The notes under the pieces were generated by a model. The model made no database searches. It was not told the origin of the DNA and saw only the letters and a list, made by a program, of their open reading frames with translations. A program made the translations under genes and the position numbers. 15,495 bases of DNA from Anaerolineae bacterium. GTDB lineage: Bacteria; Chloroflexota; Anaerolineae; Aggregatilineales; UBA3940. The stretch spans positions 1 through 15,495 of the forward strand of contig JAFGNO010000040.1 in NCBI GenBank assembly GCA_016926985.1, given 5' to 3'. Positions 7,231 through 14,763 of the stretch are shown piece by piece (position 1 is the first letter of the stretch; each line of letters begins with the position of its first letter).

Positions 7231-7282
7231 TGTATCACGATTGGCAACTGTGATCATCTCACCCGCGCACCAGGATGGACCT

Positions 7283-10200
7283 ATGGCGATAACAACCCGG
7301 CTGCTCGATCAACTTGAAGCAGGACAGCAACTCGGACAATATATTCTGCTTGAGCCAATAGGCCGCGGCGGGCAGGCCACCATCTGGTCGGGCTGGGACA
7401 ACGTCGGCGAGCAACTTGTCGCTATCAAGGTCATTTATGAAACGCCCGGCGAGGACCTGACCTCACGCGAGACCTTTGAGCGCGAGGCCCGGATCATCGC
7501 CAGCCTGGATCATCCGGGCATCCTGCCCCTGTATGAATTCCGGGCGCTGAAAGGCCACCGCTACCTCGTCACCCGCTATATCTCCTCCGGGTCGTTGAAA
7601 GAACTGCTCGACAACGGGCCGCTACAGATTCCCGAAATGCTCCGGATCACCCGCCAGATCATTGCCGTGCTGGATTACACGCACTCACGCGGGGTCGTGC
7701 ACCGCGACCTCAAATCCGGCAACATCCTGCTGGACACGCAGAATCGGGTTTATCTCACCGACTTTGGCCTTGCGCGGGATATTTCCGGGCTATCCGTCCA
7801 GCTTCACACAGGCCATGGCACGGCGCCCTACGCGCCGCCCGAACAGCATACCATGGCAGCCATCACGCCGCGCTCCGATATCTACAGCCTGGGCATCCTG
7901 ATCTACGAGATGCTGACCGGTGAACTGCCCTGGAAAGGCGCCGTGACGCTGGCTTTGCAGCAGATCCAGGACACCGCCGCGCTGCTCTCGCCCCCTGGCG
8001 CAGGCCCAACGCTTCCCGCATCACTGGCAACCGTCCTGAACCGCCTGACAGCGCCGCAGCCAGAGCAGCGCCCATCCACCGTGATCAGGGCTTTTGACCT
8101 GCTCCTTGATTCGCTGCGCGAATCCGGAAACGCCCATCTGATTGAGCTGGCCGCGCTGCCGCCCGACCTGACAGATACCTCCCACTACGCGCCCCAATGG
8201 CAGGCCAGCGCCGAAGATTCCCTGTCCCTGATTGAACAGGGAATCCAGAACTGGGACAGGGCGGGAACCTTCTTTGACCTGAGCTACACCCATTATATGT
8301 TCATTGACAGTTCATACAGCCGGGCAGAGGAACTTGGTATTCCGGTCAGCGCGGCGCAGGTTGCTTACCTGCTGCGGGGCGCACTTCAGTATGACCATCA
8401 TGCCCTGCACTGGTGGCGCCGGCTTGAAGACCCGACAGCCCGGGTCGATCTGTGCACCCGCATCCTGGAGAGCCGTGATATGCCGCTTATTGAGCGCGCC
8501 TTGATGGTGATTGCCGGGGACAGCAGCCTGATCCAGTGCCAGCAAGCCCCGCAGTTGTTTGACAGACTGGTCAACCTGATTGTCGAACCGGATACACCCG
8601 ACAGGGTGCGCGGCCTGGCCTTCGATCTCATTGAACAGAGTGCCCCCCACCCCCGGCGCTGGCAGGAAACTGCCTTTGGGGAGGACGTTGACGCCCGGCT
8701 GGCAGAACTGGCACTGGAAGACTCAGCCCTGTCGCGCCATGCTGCCCGGCTGATCGGCCAGACACGCAGCATCGCGGCGGTAAACTCCCTCCTGGCCGCC
8801 GAGAAATCCACCGGCAGGCAGCGGGTATCCAATGCGCTGGGCCTCATCCGCCGAGCCGCCGGCACCCTGCCCGGCAGCGTGCCAGTTTCAACGCGCCTGG
8901 GTCTGGCCTTTGATACCCTGCGCACACGAGCTTTCCAGGACCGTACCATGATCACCTGGCTGCGATTGGGCCTCGGAATTGCCTGTGCGCTGGTTGTGGT
9001 GCTGTTCATGGCCCTCGGCTGGTTTGCCAGTTGGGATATCCAGATGCGGGATGCGCTGTTTCTGCCTTATCAGCCCAGTGGTATCGTCACCCTCATCGCC
9101 ATCGACGACCAGGCGCTTGAGTATTACGGGCGTTGGGACGCCTGGCCCCGCTCCCTGCACGCTGACCTGATTGACGCGCTGGCTGCTGCGGGGACGCGGT
9201 CGATCCTGCTGGACATCACCTTCGCCTCCGACACGCTCGACGATGAACTGCTTGCCGAGTCGATCCGGCAGGCAGGGGCAGTTGTGCTGCCGGTTCTGGG
9301 ACAGGGCGACGCATACACTGAGGATGGCTATGTGCGCTACAGTGGGGGTGTGCTGCCCGGCGCAGCCTTTCACGAGGCGGCTGCAGCGCTGGGGCAGCCC
9401 AATATCCTGCACAGCACGGTTGATGGCTATGTGCGAAGCGTCCCGCTCCTCGCCGAAATTGACGGCACAATGTACCCCAGCATTGCGCTGGCAGCCATCG
9501 AGCAGTATCTTGGCCTGGAGACCTCCCCCATGACGACCGGCGAGGGAAGGCGCCTCCAGGCAGCCGGGCGTATGATCCCGGTTGGCCCTGCTGGAGAGAT
9601 GCTCATTCACTATGCCGGGCCACCCGCCGCTGAAGACCGGGAAACCTTCCGCACCTTCAGCTACCTGGACTTGATGGAAGGAAGGGTCCCGGCTGAGGCG
9701 CTTGCTGATAAAATTGTGCTGATCGGAATCACCGCCACGGCAGAACCTGACCGCTACCTTACCCCGGTCAGCCGGGGACGCCCAATGTACGGCGTTGAAA
9801 TCCTGGCCAACGTGATCGAAACAATCTGGGGAAGCCGGTTTATCACGCTGCCGCCAATCTGGGTTGAAATGCTGGTAGTGCTGGTGCTGGGAGCCCTGAC
9901 CGGGCTGCTGGCCACCCGCCCATGGCTGGGCCTGCTGCTCACCCTGCTGGAAATCAGCGGATACTTCATCATCACCACCCTGTTCATCGATTCCATGGGA
10001 GTAATACTCAGCCTCCTGTATCCTTTCATGGCAATCGGCCTGAGCTATGTCGCAGTGACCGCCTACCGGTTTTCCGTGGAGTACCGGCAGCGCAGCCGGA
10101 TCATGCGGCTGCTTGAGTCCCGGGTGACGCCAGAGGTTGCGAAATCGACGCTGCAGGCCATCCAGCGCGGCGACCTGGAGCTTGGCGGGCAGATGCAGGA

Positions 10201-10771
10201 CGTGACCGCGGTTGTCCTGGCGCTGAGAGGGCTGGATGCTTTCGCCGAGGCTCATGCCACCGAAGAAGTCATTGCCGCCATTAACACCTATATGGATATT
10301 GCCACTGACGCGATATTTGCGCTCAATGGCACAATCGCCAGCCGTGAGCGAGGGCAGATAGTGGCCATATTCAATGCCCCCCTCAAGCAGCCCGACCATG
10401 CCTGGTTGGCGGCAAAAGCGGCCGTCGAAGCAAAAGACAGGGTCAGGGATTATCACAGTGGGATTGCAGAATCCCATCCTCACCGCAAGATGGCATATGC
10501 CTGCGGCGTGTATACGGGCAGAGCAATTGTCGGCTACGCAGGTTCTACTGGACGGCTTGAATATTCGGCGCTGGGCGAAGCCGTCAACATCGGCGTGCAG
10601 ATCGCGCAAATGGCTTACCCGGAGGAAGTCCTGATCGGCGACCTGACCTACCAGGCAATCAGCGACCGGGTGGGGGTTATTCCTCAGCCGTCAATCATGG
10701 TAAAAGGCAGGTTGTCGCCCATCCCAATCTTTGTCATTGATCGCATCCTGGAGGGTGCCAGCATCAACTGA
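7283..10771 (+). CDS. Transmembrane Ser/Thr protein kinase - CHASE2 sensor - degenerate class III cyclase fusion
   Basis: A 1162-residue receptor. The cytoplasmic kinase (about 20-285) looks active: glycine loop GRGGQAT (27-33), K49, E68, HRD with D142 and N147, DFG with D160, and a PPE motif. Residues about 285-550 are helical and HEAT-like. A membrane segment (558-580) leads to an extracytoplasmic CHASE2 domain (about 585-850), then three membrane segments (861-877, 882-901, 905-927) bring the chain back inside. The C-terminal 930-1162 is a class III nucleotide cyclase fold, but A980 and G1024 replace the two metal-binding Asp, S1020 the purine-binding Lys and Q1106 the transition-state Arg; N1102 remains. 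It should not make cyclic nucleotide and may instead dimerise or bind ligand. The start at 7283 has AGGATGG upstream; the 56 residues of the longer reading to 7115 look unlike the family and overlap the divergent regulator gene. Confidence 0.93.
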   Translation: MAITTRLLDQLEAGQQLGQYILLEPIGRGGQATIWSGWDNVGEQLVAIKVIYETPGEDLTSRETFEREARIIASLDHPGILPLYEFRALKGHRYLVTRYISSGSLKELLDNGPLQIPEMLRITRQIIAVLDYTHSRGVVHRDLKSGNILLDTQNRVYLTDFGLARDISGLSVQLHTGHGTAPYAPPEQHTMAAITPRSDIYSLGILIYEMLTGELPWKGAVTLALQQIQDTAALLSPPGAGPTLPASLATVLNRLTAPQPEQRPSTVIRAFDLLLDSLRESGNAHLIELAALPPDLTDTSHYAPQWQASAEDSLSLIEQGIQNWDRAGTFFDLSYTHYMFIDSSYSRAEELGIPVSAAQVAYLLRGALQYDHHALHWWRRLEDPTARVDLCTRILESRDMPLIERALMVIAGDSSLIQCQQAPQLFDRLVNLIVEPDTPDRVRGLAFDLIEQSAPHPRRWQETAFGEDVDARLAELALEDSALSRHAARLIGQTRSIAAVNSLLAAEKSTGRQRVSNALGLIRRAAGTLPGSVPVSTRLGLAFDTLRTRAFQDRTMITWLRLGLGIACALVVVLFMALGWFASWDIQMRDALFLPYQPSGIVTLIAIDDQALEYYGRWDAWPRSLHADLIDALAAAGTRSILLDITFASDTLDDELLAESIRQAGAVVLPVLGQGDAYTEDGYVRYSGGVLPGAAFHEAAAALGQPNILHSTVDGYVRSVPLLAEIDGTMYPSIALAAIEQYLGLETSPMTTGEGRRLQAAGRMIPVGPAGEMLIHYAGPPAAEDRETFRTFSYLDLMEGRVPAEALADKIVLIGITATAEPDRYLTPVSRGRPMYGVEILANVIETIWGSRFITLPPIWVEMLVVLVLGALTGLLATRPWLGLLLTLLEISGYFIITTLFIDSMGVILSLLYPFMAIGLSYVAVTAYRFSVEYRQRSRIMRLLESRVTPEVAKSTLQAIQRGDLELGGQMQDVTAVVLALRGLDAFAEAHATEEVIAAINTYMDIATDAIFALNGTIASRERGQIVAIFNAPLKQPDHAWLAAKAAVEAKDRVRDYHSGIAESHPHRKMAYACGVYTGRAIVGYAGSTGRLEYSALGEAVNIGVQIAQMAYPEEVLIGDLTYQAISDRVGVIPQPSIMVKGRLSPIPIFVIDRILEGASIN

Positions 10772-10791
10772 TGACGATCTGCGCAAGATCA

Positions 10792-10815
10792 GAAAAGGGC
10801 TTGAAGCCCCTTTTC
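10792..10815. terminator. Bidirectional intrinsic terminator between convergent genes
   Basis: GAAAAGGGCTT pairs with AAGCCCCTTTTC apart from one bulged C; the tract reads as hairpin plus T-run on both strands. It lies 20 bases after the kinase gene stop and 25 bases from the FHA gene stop (10841), so it can end both transcripts. The remaining 69-base gap holds nothing else. Confidence 0.75.
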
Positions 10816-10840
10816 CCCTGATTGTAAAACCTGTTGGATG

Positions 10841-11410
10841 CTATTTGGGGGGATCCTGAAACTTGATTGCCGCATCAGTGGGGCTGTTGATTACCGCTTT
10901 GCCGACAATCCAGATTGAGAACGAGAGCCTGCCGATCAGGATGGTATCATTGGTGCTTAGCTGATACTCGTAGTTGGGAATCAGGGCGCAGCCATTTAGC
11001 GTCGTGCCGTTGGTGCTGTCAAGATCAACCAGGTAGAGACCGTCGGCGGCAGGACGGAACAGCGCATGGCTCCGGGAAACACCCAGCATGATCGCGTTAT
11101 AGGGCTCAACATCCACATCGGCCCCTACACCCCGTCCAATGACGGCATCCCCGATTATGTCCAGCCCCAGCGGGCGCACCATATCGTTAATCTTGTGCAT
11201 CTCCACGCGCCAGCAAACCACACCGCCCTCACAACACTCAGCCTCCAGCCTGCCGGATGGCACCAGCCTGTAGCTTACTGCAGCGCCCTGCCGGTCCTCA
11301 AAGCCAATCCCGCTGACGCCCGGCAGCTGCAAATCCCCGCGCGAAAACTTCTGGGTATCTGGAACTTGGCCCTGTTTTCCGGCGTCAGGCTGCTCGTCTT
11401 TAAGGCTCAT
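10841..11410 (-). CDS. FHA-domain protein
   Basis: A 189-residue cytoplasmic protein with one forkhead-associated domain at about 88-170. The phosphothreonine-binding signature is intact: G92-R93, SRSH (112-115), and DSTNGT (131-136) with N134. The N-terminal 85 residues include CCEGGVVC, a cysteine cluster at 59-66 of unknown meaning. FHA domains bind phosphothreonine peptides, and a kinase with CHASE2 is encoded convergently next door, so this protein is a natural reader of that kinase's products (inference). The start at 11410 is chosen because an AGAAGGGA ribosome site lies just before it; the in-frame ATG at 11446 has only a CAGG placed too close. It follows the repeat surface-protein gene by 42 bases in the same direction, so the two probably share a transcript that ends at the bidirectional terminator. 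Confidence 0.9.
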   Translation of the reverse strand: MSLKDEQPDAGKQGQVPDTQKFSRGDLQLPGVSGIGFEDRQGAAVSYRLVPSGRLEAECCEGGVVCWRVEMHKINDMVRPLGLDIIGDAVIGRGVGADVDVEPYNAIMLGVSRSHALFRPAADGLYLVDLDSTNGTTLNGCALIPNYEYQLSTNDTILIGRLSFSIWIVGKAVINSPTDAAIKFQDPPK

Positions 11411-11452
11411 CCCATTTCCCTTCTCATGCCAGAAATCAATTCCCATGCCTGT

Positions 11453-14400
11453 TCAGGATCCACGCGAACCAGGCTGTGACGCCGGGAGCCTGAAAAACAA
11501 CCAGGCTGCAAGCCCGATCAAACCGGCACCCGTCCCCATCAGCAGATAGCGCACCGCCGGCACGCAGGTCAGCGTGACCTTGCCCAGGTGGACACAGGTA
11601 GTGTTTTGCAGCAACTGCGAATCGGGCACGTCCGGCCCGGTGATATCCGCCGGTGAACGGCCTTCATCGCCGGAGTCACTGCCCCCATCACCGGGATCCC
11701 CGGTCTCGCCGGGTTCGGCCTCCGGCAGGGTCTGCTCATCAGGCAGCGGGTTCACCGTCACTTCCCTGCATTCCTGGTGGACAATAACCTGCCCGGTCGA
11801 TCCACTGGCACAGAACAGAATGATCCCGCCCTCCCGGCTGATTGCGCGGGCTTCGACGGCAGCCCGCACGACCACGCCCGGCGCCAGTTCCGGCAGCACA
11901 ATACGAGCCTGCTGGTTGACCAACGATACCTGCCCGTCGCTGGCGGTTATAAAAGATATGGCTGCCTCCCCCTCCAGCGTGAGCAGCAACAAAAGGTCCC
12001 TGAATGCTGCCTCACCAATGTTGCTGATAACCATTTCAACATCAATCAGGTCGCCATAGACAACCTCAACGGGCCGGGCGGTCAGGGAAAAATCCATGGC
12101 TGCTGCCAGCTCCGGGTCGACCTCTGGCTGGCCCCCGTTGCCGCCGCCTGCACCCTCCGGCGATACCGCAATCAGCACCTCCACGACCGGCGAGGTTTCT
12201 TCACCATCGGTCACGCGGTAAGTGAACCGGTCCTCCCCGGAGAAAGATTCGGACGGGACATAACTGAAACTGCCATCGCTGTTCAGGGTAACCTGTCCGT
12301 TCGCAGGCCCATCAACCAGCACTGCGGATAGGGGATCGCCGTCCACATCCGAGTCGTTTGCCAGCACGCCCGGCGCGCTGACCTGGAGCGTCACCCCGGG
12401 GGCAGTGGAATACGAGTCGTCCGCCGCCTCCGGCGCATCACTGACCGGTACAACCTCGATTGATACTGCTGCCTCGGCACCTGCCCCGGTGGGATCAACC
12501 GCCCGGTAGACAAAGGAGTCAGGCCCATGGTAGTCGGGATCAGGAGTGTAGATAAACGAACCGGAGGATCGCAGTTCAAGCGCGCCATGGGAGGGCGGCT
12601 CAACAAGGGCCGCCTCAAGTCTGGCCCCGGCAGGATGAGTGTCATTGGCAAGCAGCCCGGCAGGCTCCACACTCAGGACATCATCTTCATTAACCACATA
12701 CTCATCCGGGCTGGCGACAGGCGTCACGCCGCCAGAGCCGGAGGATAGGTTCACCCAGAGGGTGACCACAGCGATATCTGAGGAAAGAATGCCATCGCTG
12801 ACCCGGTAAGTGAAATAGTCGGCGCCGGTATAGCCCGGTGACGGAGTATAGGTGAATCCACCTCCGGGAGACAATGCCAGCCTACCATGCGAAACGCCGC
12901 TTACCAGTCTCACCCACAGGGCGTCCCCATCAGGATCGCTGTCGTTGTCCAGCACTCCCCCGGCAGCAACAATCAGCCGGGTGCCCGATATGACGCTGTA
13001 GCGGTCATTTGAAGCGACCGGGGCATCATTCACCGGGGAGACATTCAGCGTGACAGTGGCAGGTTCTGACTGGCGATCTCCGACGGCTGCCTGGTAAGTG
13101 AACAAATCGTTGCCGGAAAAATCAGGCTCCGGTTCATAAGCAAACGACCCATCCGGGTTCAGCTCAAGCGTGCCGTGGGCCGGTTCTTGCAGCAGGGCAG
13201 CCGTCAGGACGTCGCCATCGGGATCGACATCATTGAACATGATCCCCGGCGCGGCTGCTGCCAGTACATAGTCCTCATCCAGCGTATAGGAATCGTCTCC
13301 TGCCACCGGGTCATCGGCAACAGGCAGCACGGTGAGGGTGACAAGCGCATCAGAGGAGATAGCAAGCCCGTCATCCAACCGGTAGATGAAGGAATCGGTA
13401 CCGTTGAAATCTGGATGAGGATAATAGGTAAAAGATCCATCCGGGTTAAAGATCAGGCCGCCATGCTCTACAGACCGCCGCAGGATGGCTGTCCGCGCAA
13501 GGCCATCCGGGTCGACATCGTTGCCGGTCACACCGGGCGCCGGCACATCCAGCGCGATATCTTCATCCAGGCTGTAGGCATCGGAGACAGCCTCCGGCGG
13601 GTCATTCACCGGGTTGATAGTGATGTCCACCGTCGCCAGGTTGGAGTCGTCGGTACTGTCATGGGCCCGGTAGGTGAATGAGTCAGTCCCGTGGTAGTTA
13701 TTGTCGGGGGCATAAGTAAACGAGCCATCACTGTTCAGCGCCAGCGTGCCGCGATCAACATCATCCACCAGAGCAGCAGTCAGCGGATCGCTGTCTGTAT
13801 CGGTGTCGCCGTCCAGCACACCGGGCGCGGTAACAGTCAGCAGCGTGTCCTCGTCGATGCCATAGCTGTCATCATCGGCCACAGGTGGTGTGTTGGCAGC
13901 GGAAACCATGATGCTCACCGTCGCCAGGTTGGCGTTATAGGTTAAATCGTTTGCATAGTAGGTAAACGAATCGGGCCCGGTATACCCGGCAGTGGGCATA
14001 TAGGTAAAGGATCCATCCGGATTCAGGGTAAGCATGCCATGCTGCACATCATCGTTGAGCACTGCGGAGAGCGCGCTGCCATCCACATCGCTGTCGTTGC
14101 CCAGCACACCGGGGGCGGCAACTGTGAGCAATGTATCCACGTCAGTTTCATGGCTGTCGTCGTTAGCCAGCGGCGGTGAGTTAGTGATGCCGGCGGCAGT
14201 AACAAACCCGGTTCGGATCTTGGTGCCATATTCATTATCACAGGCGCGTTCAATTTTGTTGCCAGAAATCACGTAATAGGTTTCATTGGGATTGAGGTTT
14301 GCGGTTGGATCAATAACTGCGTAATTGTAAGTGGAATTATAGGTAATCATGGACAAAATTACCGGACTCCCGCTGGTAGATGTAGTAAGTACCAGTTCAG

Positions 14401-14641
14401 ATTGAACGGATGATTCGACCATCGGCTGGTTGAACTGGACAATGATATTTGCCGCTATCGAAACATTTGTGGCCCCATCAGGTGGGTTGACGCTGACCAC
14501 ATAGGGTGGTGGCAAACAGGCATCTGCCCGGAGCGATTTGGCGGGGATTCCATAGACCGCCGCCACGACCAGCAACACCGGCATGGCAGCCAGTAATCTG
14601 GGAAACCTGCGGGGTTTCATGGGCCTGAACAGCCAGTCCAT
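11453..14641 (-). CDS. Large surface protein with seven cadherin-like (VCBS/tandem-95 type) repeats and a C-terminal membrane anchor
   Basis: A 1062-residue exported protein. An Arg-rich start and hydrophobic segment (about 15-32) form a signal peptide, with possible cleavage near RADA. A Big_5-like Ig domain (about 47-145, VSVNPPDGATNVS...) is followed by seven repeats of about 96 residues (154-830). Typical units run from PPVADDDSY through APGVL.ND.D.DG and LN.DGSFTY.P to an S.LATV strand; the Asp-rich part suggests calcium binding. Then come a DUF11/CARDB-like beta domain (about 840-960), an acidic Gly/Pro linker and one membrane segment (about 1032-1050) with a short basic tail. It is probably a membrane-tethered adhesin or scaffold facing outward. 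ATG at 14641 is preferred to the in-frame TTG at 14656 because GAAGG lies five bases before it and an extended -10 lies about 35 bases upstream. It likely forms an operon with the FHA gene. Confidence 0.9.
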   Translation of the reverse strand: MDWLFRPMKPRRFPRLLAAMPVLLVVAAVYGIPAKSLRADACLPPPYVVSVNPPDGATNVSIAANIIVQFNQPMVESSVQSELVLTTSTSGSPVILSMITYNSTYNYAVIDPTANLNPNETYYVISGNKIERACDNEYGTKIRTGFVTAAGITNSPPLANDDSHETDVDTLLTVAAPGVLGNDSDVDGSALSAVLNDDVQHGMLTLNPDGSFTYMPTAGYTGPDSFTYYANDLTYNANLATVSIMVSAANTPPVADDDSYGIDEDTLLTVTAPGVLDGDTDTDSDPLTAALVDDVDRGTLALNSDGSFTYAPDNNYHGTDSFTYRAHDSTDDSNLATVDITINPVNDPPEAVSDAYSLDEDIALDVPAPGVTGNDVDPDGLARTAILRRSVEHGGLIFNPDGSFTYYPHPDFNGTDSFIYRLDDGLAISSDALVTLTVLPVADDPVAGDDSYTLDEDYVLAAAAPGIMFNDVDPDGDVLTAALLQEPAHGTLELNPDGSFAYEPEPDFSGNDLFTYQAAVGDRQSEPATVTLNVSPVNDAPVASNDRYSVISGTRLIVAAGGVLDNDSDPDGDALWVRLVSGVSHGRLALSPGGGFTYTPSPGYTGADYFTYRVSDGILSSDIAVVTLWVNLSSGSGGVTPVASPDEYVVNEDDVLSVEPAGLLANDTHPAGARLEAALVEPPSHGALELRSSGSFIYTPDPDYHGPDSFVYRAVDPTGAGAEAAVSIEVVPVSDAPEAADDSYSTAPGVTLQVSAPGVLANDSDVDGDPLSAVLVDGPANGQVTLNSDGSFSYVPSESFSGEDRFTYRVTDGEETSPVVEVLIAVSPEGAGGGNGGQPEVDPELAAAMDFSLTARPVEVVYGDLIDVEMVISNIGEAAFRDLLLLLTLEGEAAISFITASDGQVSLVNQQARIVLPELAPGVVVRAAVEARAISREGGIILFCASGSTGQVIVHQECREVTVNPLPDEQTLPEAEPGETGDPGDGGSDSGDEGRSPADITGPDVPDSQLLQNTTCVHLGKVTLTCVPAVRYLLMGTGAGLIGLAAWLFFRLPASQPGSRGS
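12152..14182 (-). repeat. Seven coding tandem repeats of about 290 bp
   Basis: Within the surface-protein gene, seven consecutive units of about 96 codons encode the cadherin-like domains. They are similar in protein sequence but diverged in DNA, so they are old domain repeats and not a recent expansion. Units 1-4 keep an acidic DxD/DED entry motif; units 5 and 7 replace it (VISG, TAPG), and unit 6 has HPAG where the others have DPDG or DVDG. Confidence 0.9.
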
Positions 14642-14674
14642 CAGCACCTTCAGCAATCCGGATACACTGGGATA

Positions 14675-14683
14675 ATTGTATCA
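14675..14683 (-). promoter_or_regulatory. Extended -10 promoter for the repeat surface protein
   Basis: On the minus strand TGATACAAT fits an extended -10 (TGn plus a 5-of-6 hexamer). Transcription would start near 14668, giving a leader of about 27 bases before the ATG at 14641. TGTGAT occurs twice just upstream at 15-base period. Since a terminator hairpin lies between it and the FecR gene, this gene can be switched separately. Confidence 0.45.
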
Positions 14684-14703
14684 CAGCCCGGAGAATCACA
14701 ATA

Positions 14704-14741
14704 GAACCGGAGGCCGCGGGAACCACCCGAGCCTCCGGTTC
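14704..14741 (-). terminator. Strong hairpin terminator after the FecR-domain gene
   Basis: Arms GAACCGGAGGC (14704-14714) and GCCTCCGGTTC (14731-14741) pair over 11 bases, and an inner CGGG (14717-14720) / CCCG (14726-14729) extends the stem. The hairpin begins 22 bases past the stop of the FecR gene. The T-run on the minus strand (TTCTATTGTGATT) is broken, but stem strength makes termination or transcript stabilisation likely. Confidence 0.65.
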
Positions 14742-14763
14742 ATTGAGAGAGAGCTGCCCTGGC

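Noticed and set aside
7115..7282. 56-residue N-terminal extension of the kinase
   Set aside because: It overlaps the divergent regulator gene, contains the candidate promoter, and does not look like a kinase N-terminus; the ATG at 7283 has a ribosome site.
8888..10609. 573-residue open frame on the minus strand opposite the CHASE2/cyclase region
   Set aside because: It lies wholly inside the well-supported kinase/CHASE2 gene; its composition (rich in His, Gln, Arg, Pro, Cys) is that of an antisense shadow, and it shows no domain.
12152..14182. Regular repeats that might suggest a CRISPR or non-coding array
   Set aside because: Units are about 290 bp, diverged at DNA level and continuously coding for Ig-like domains.
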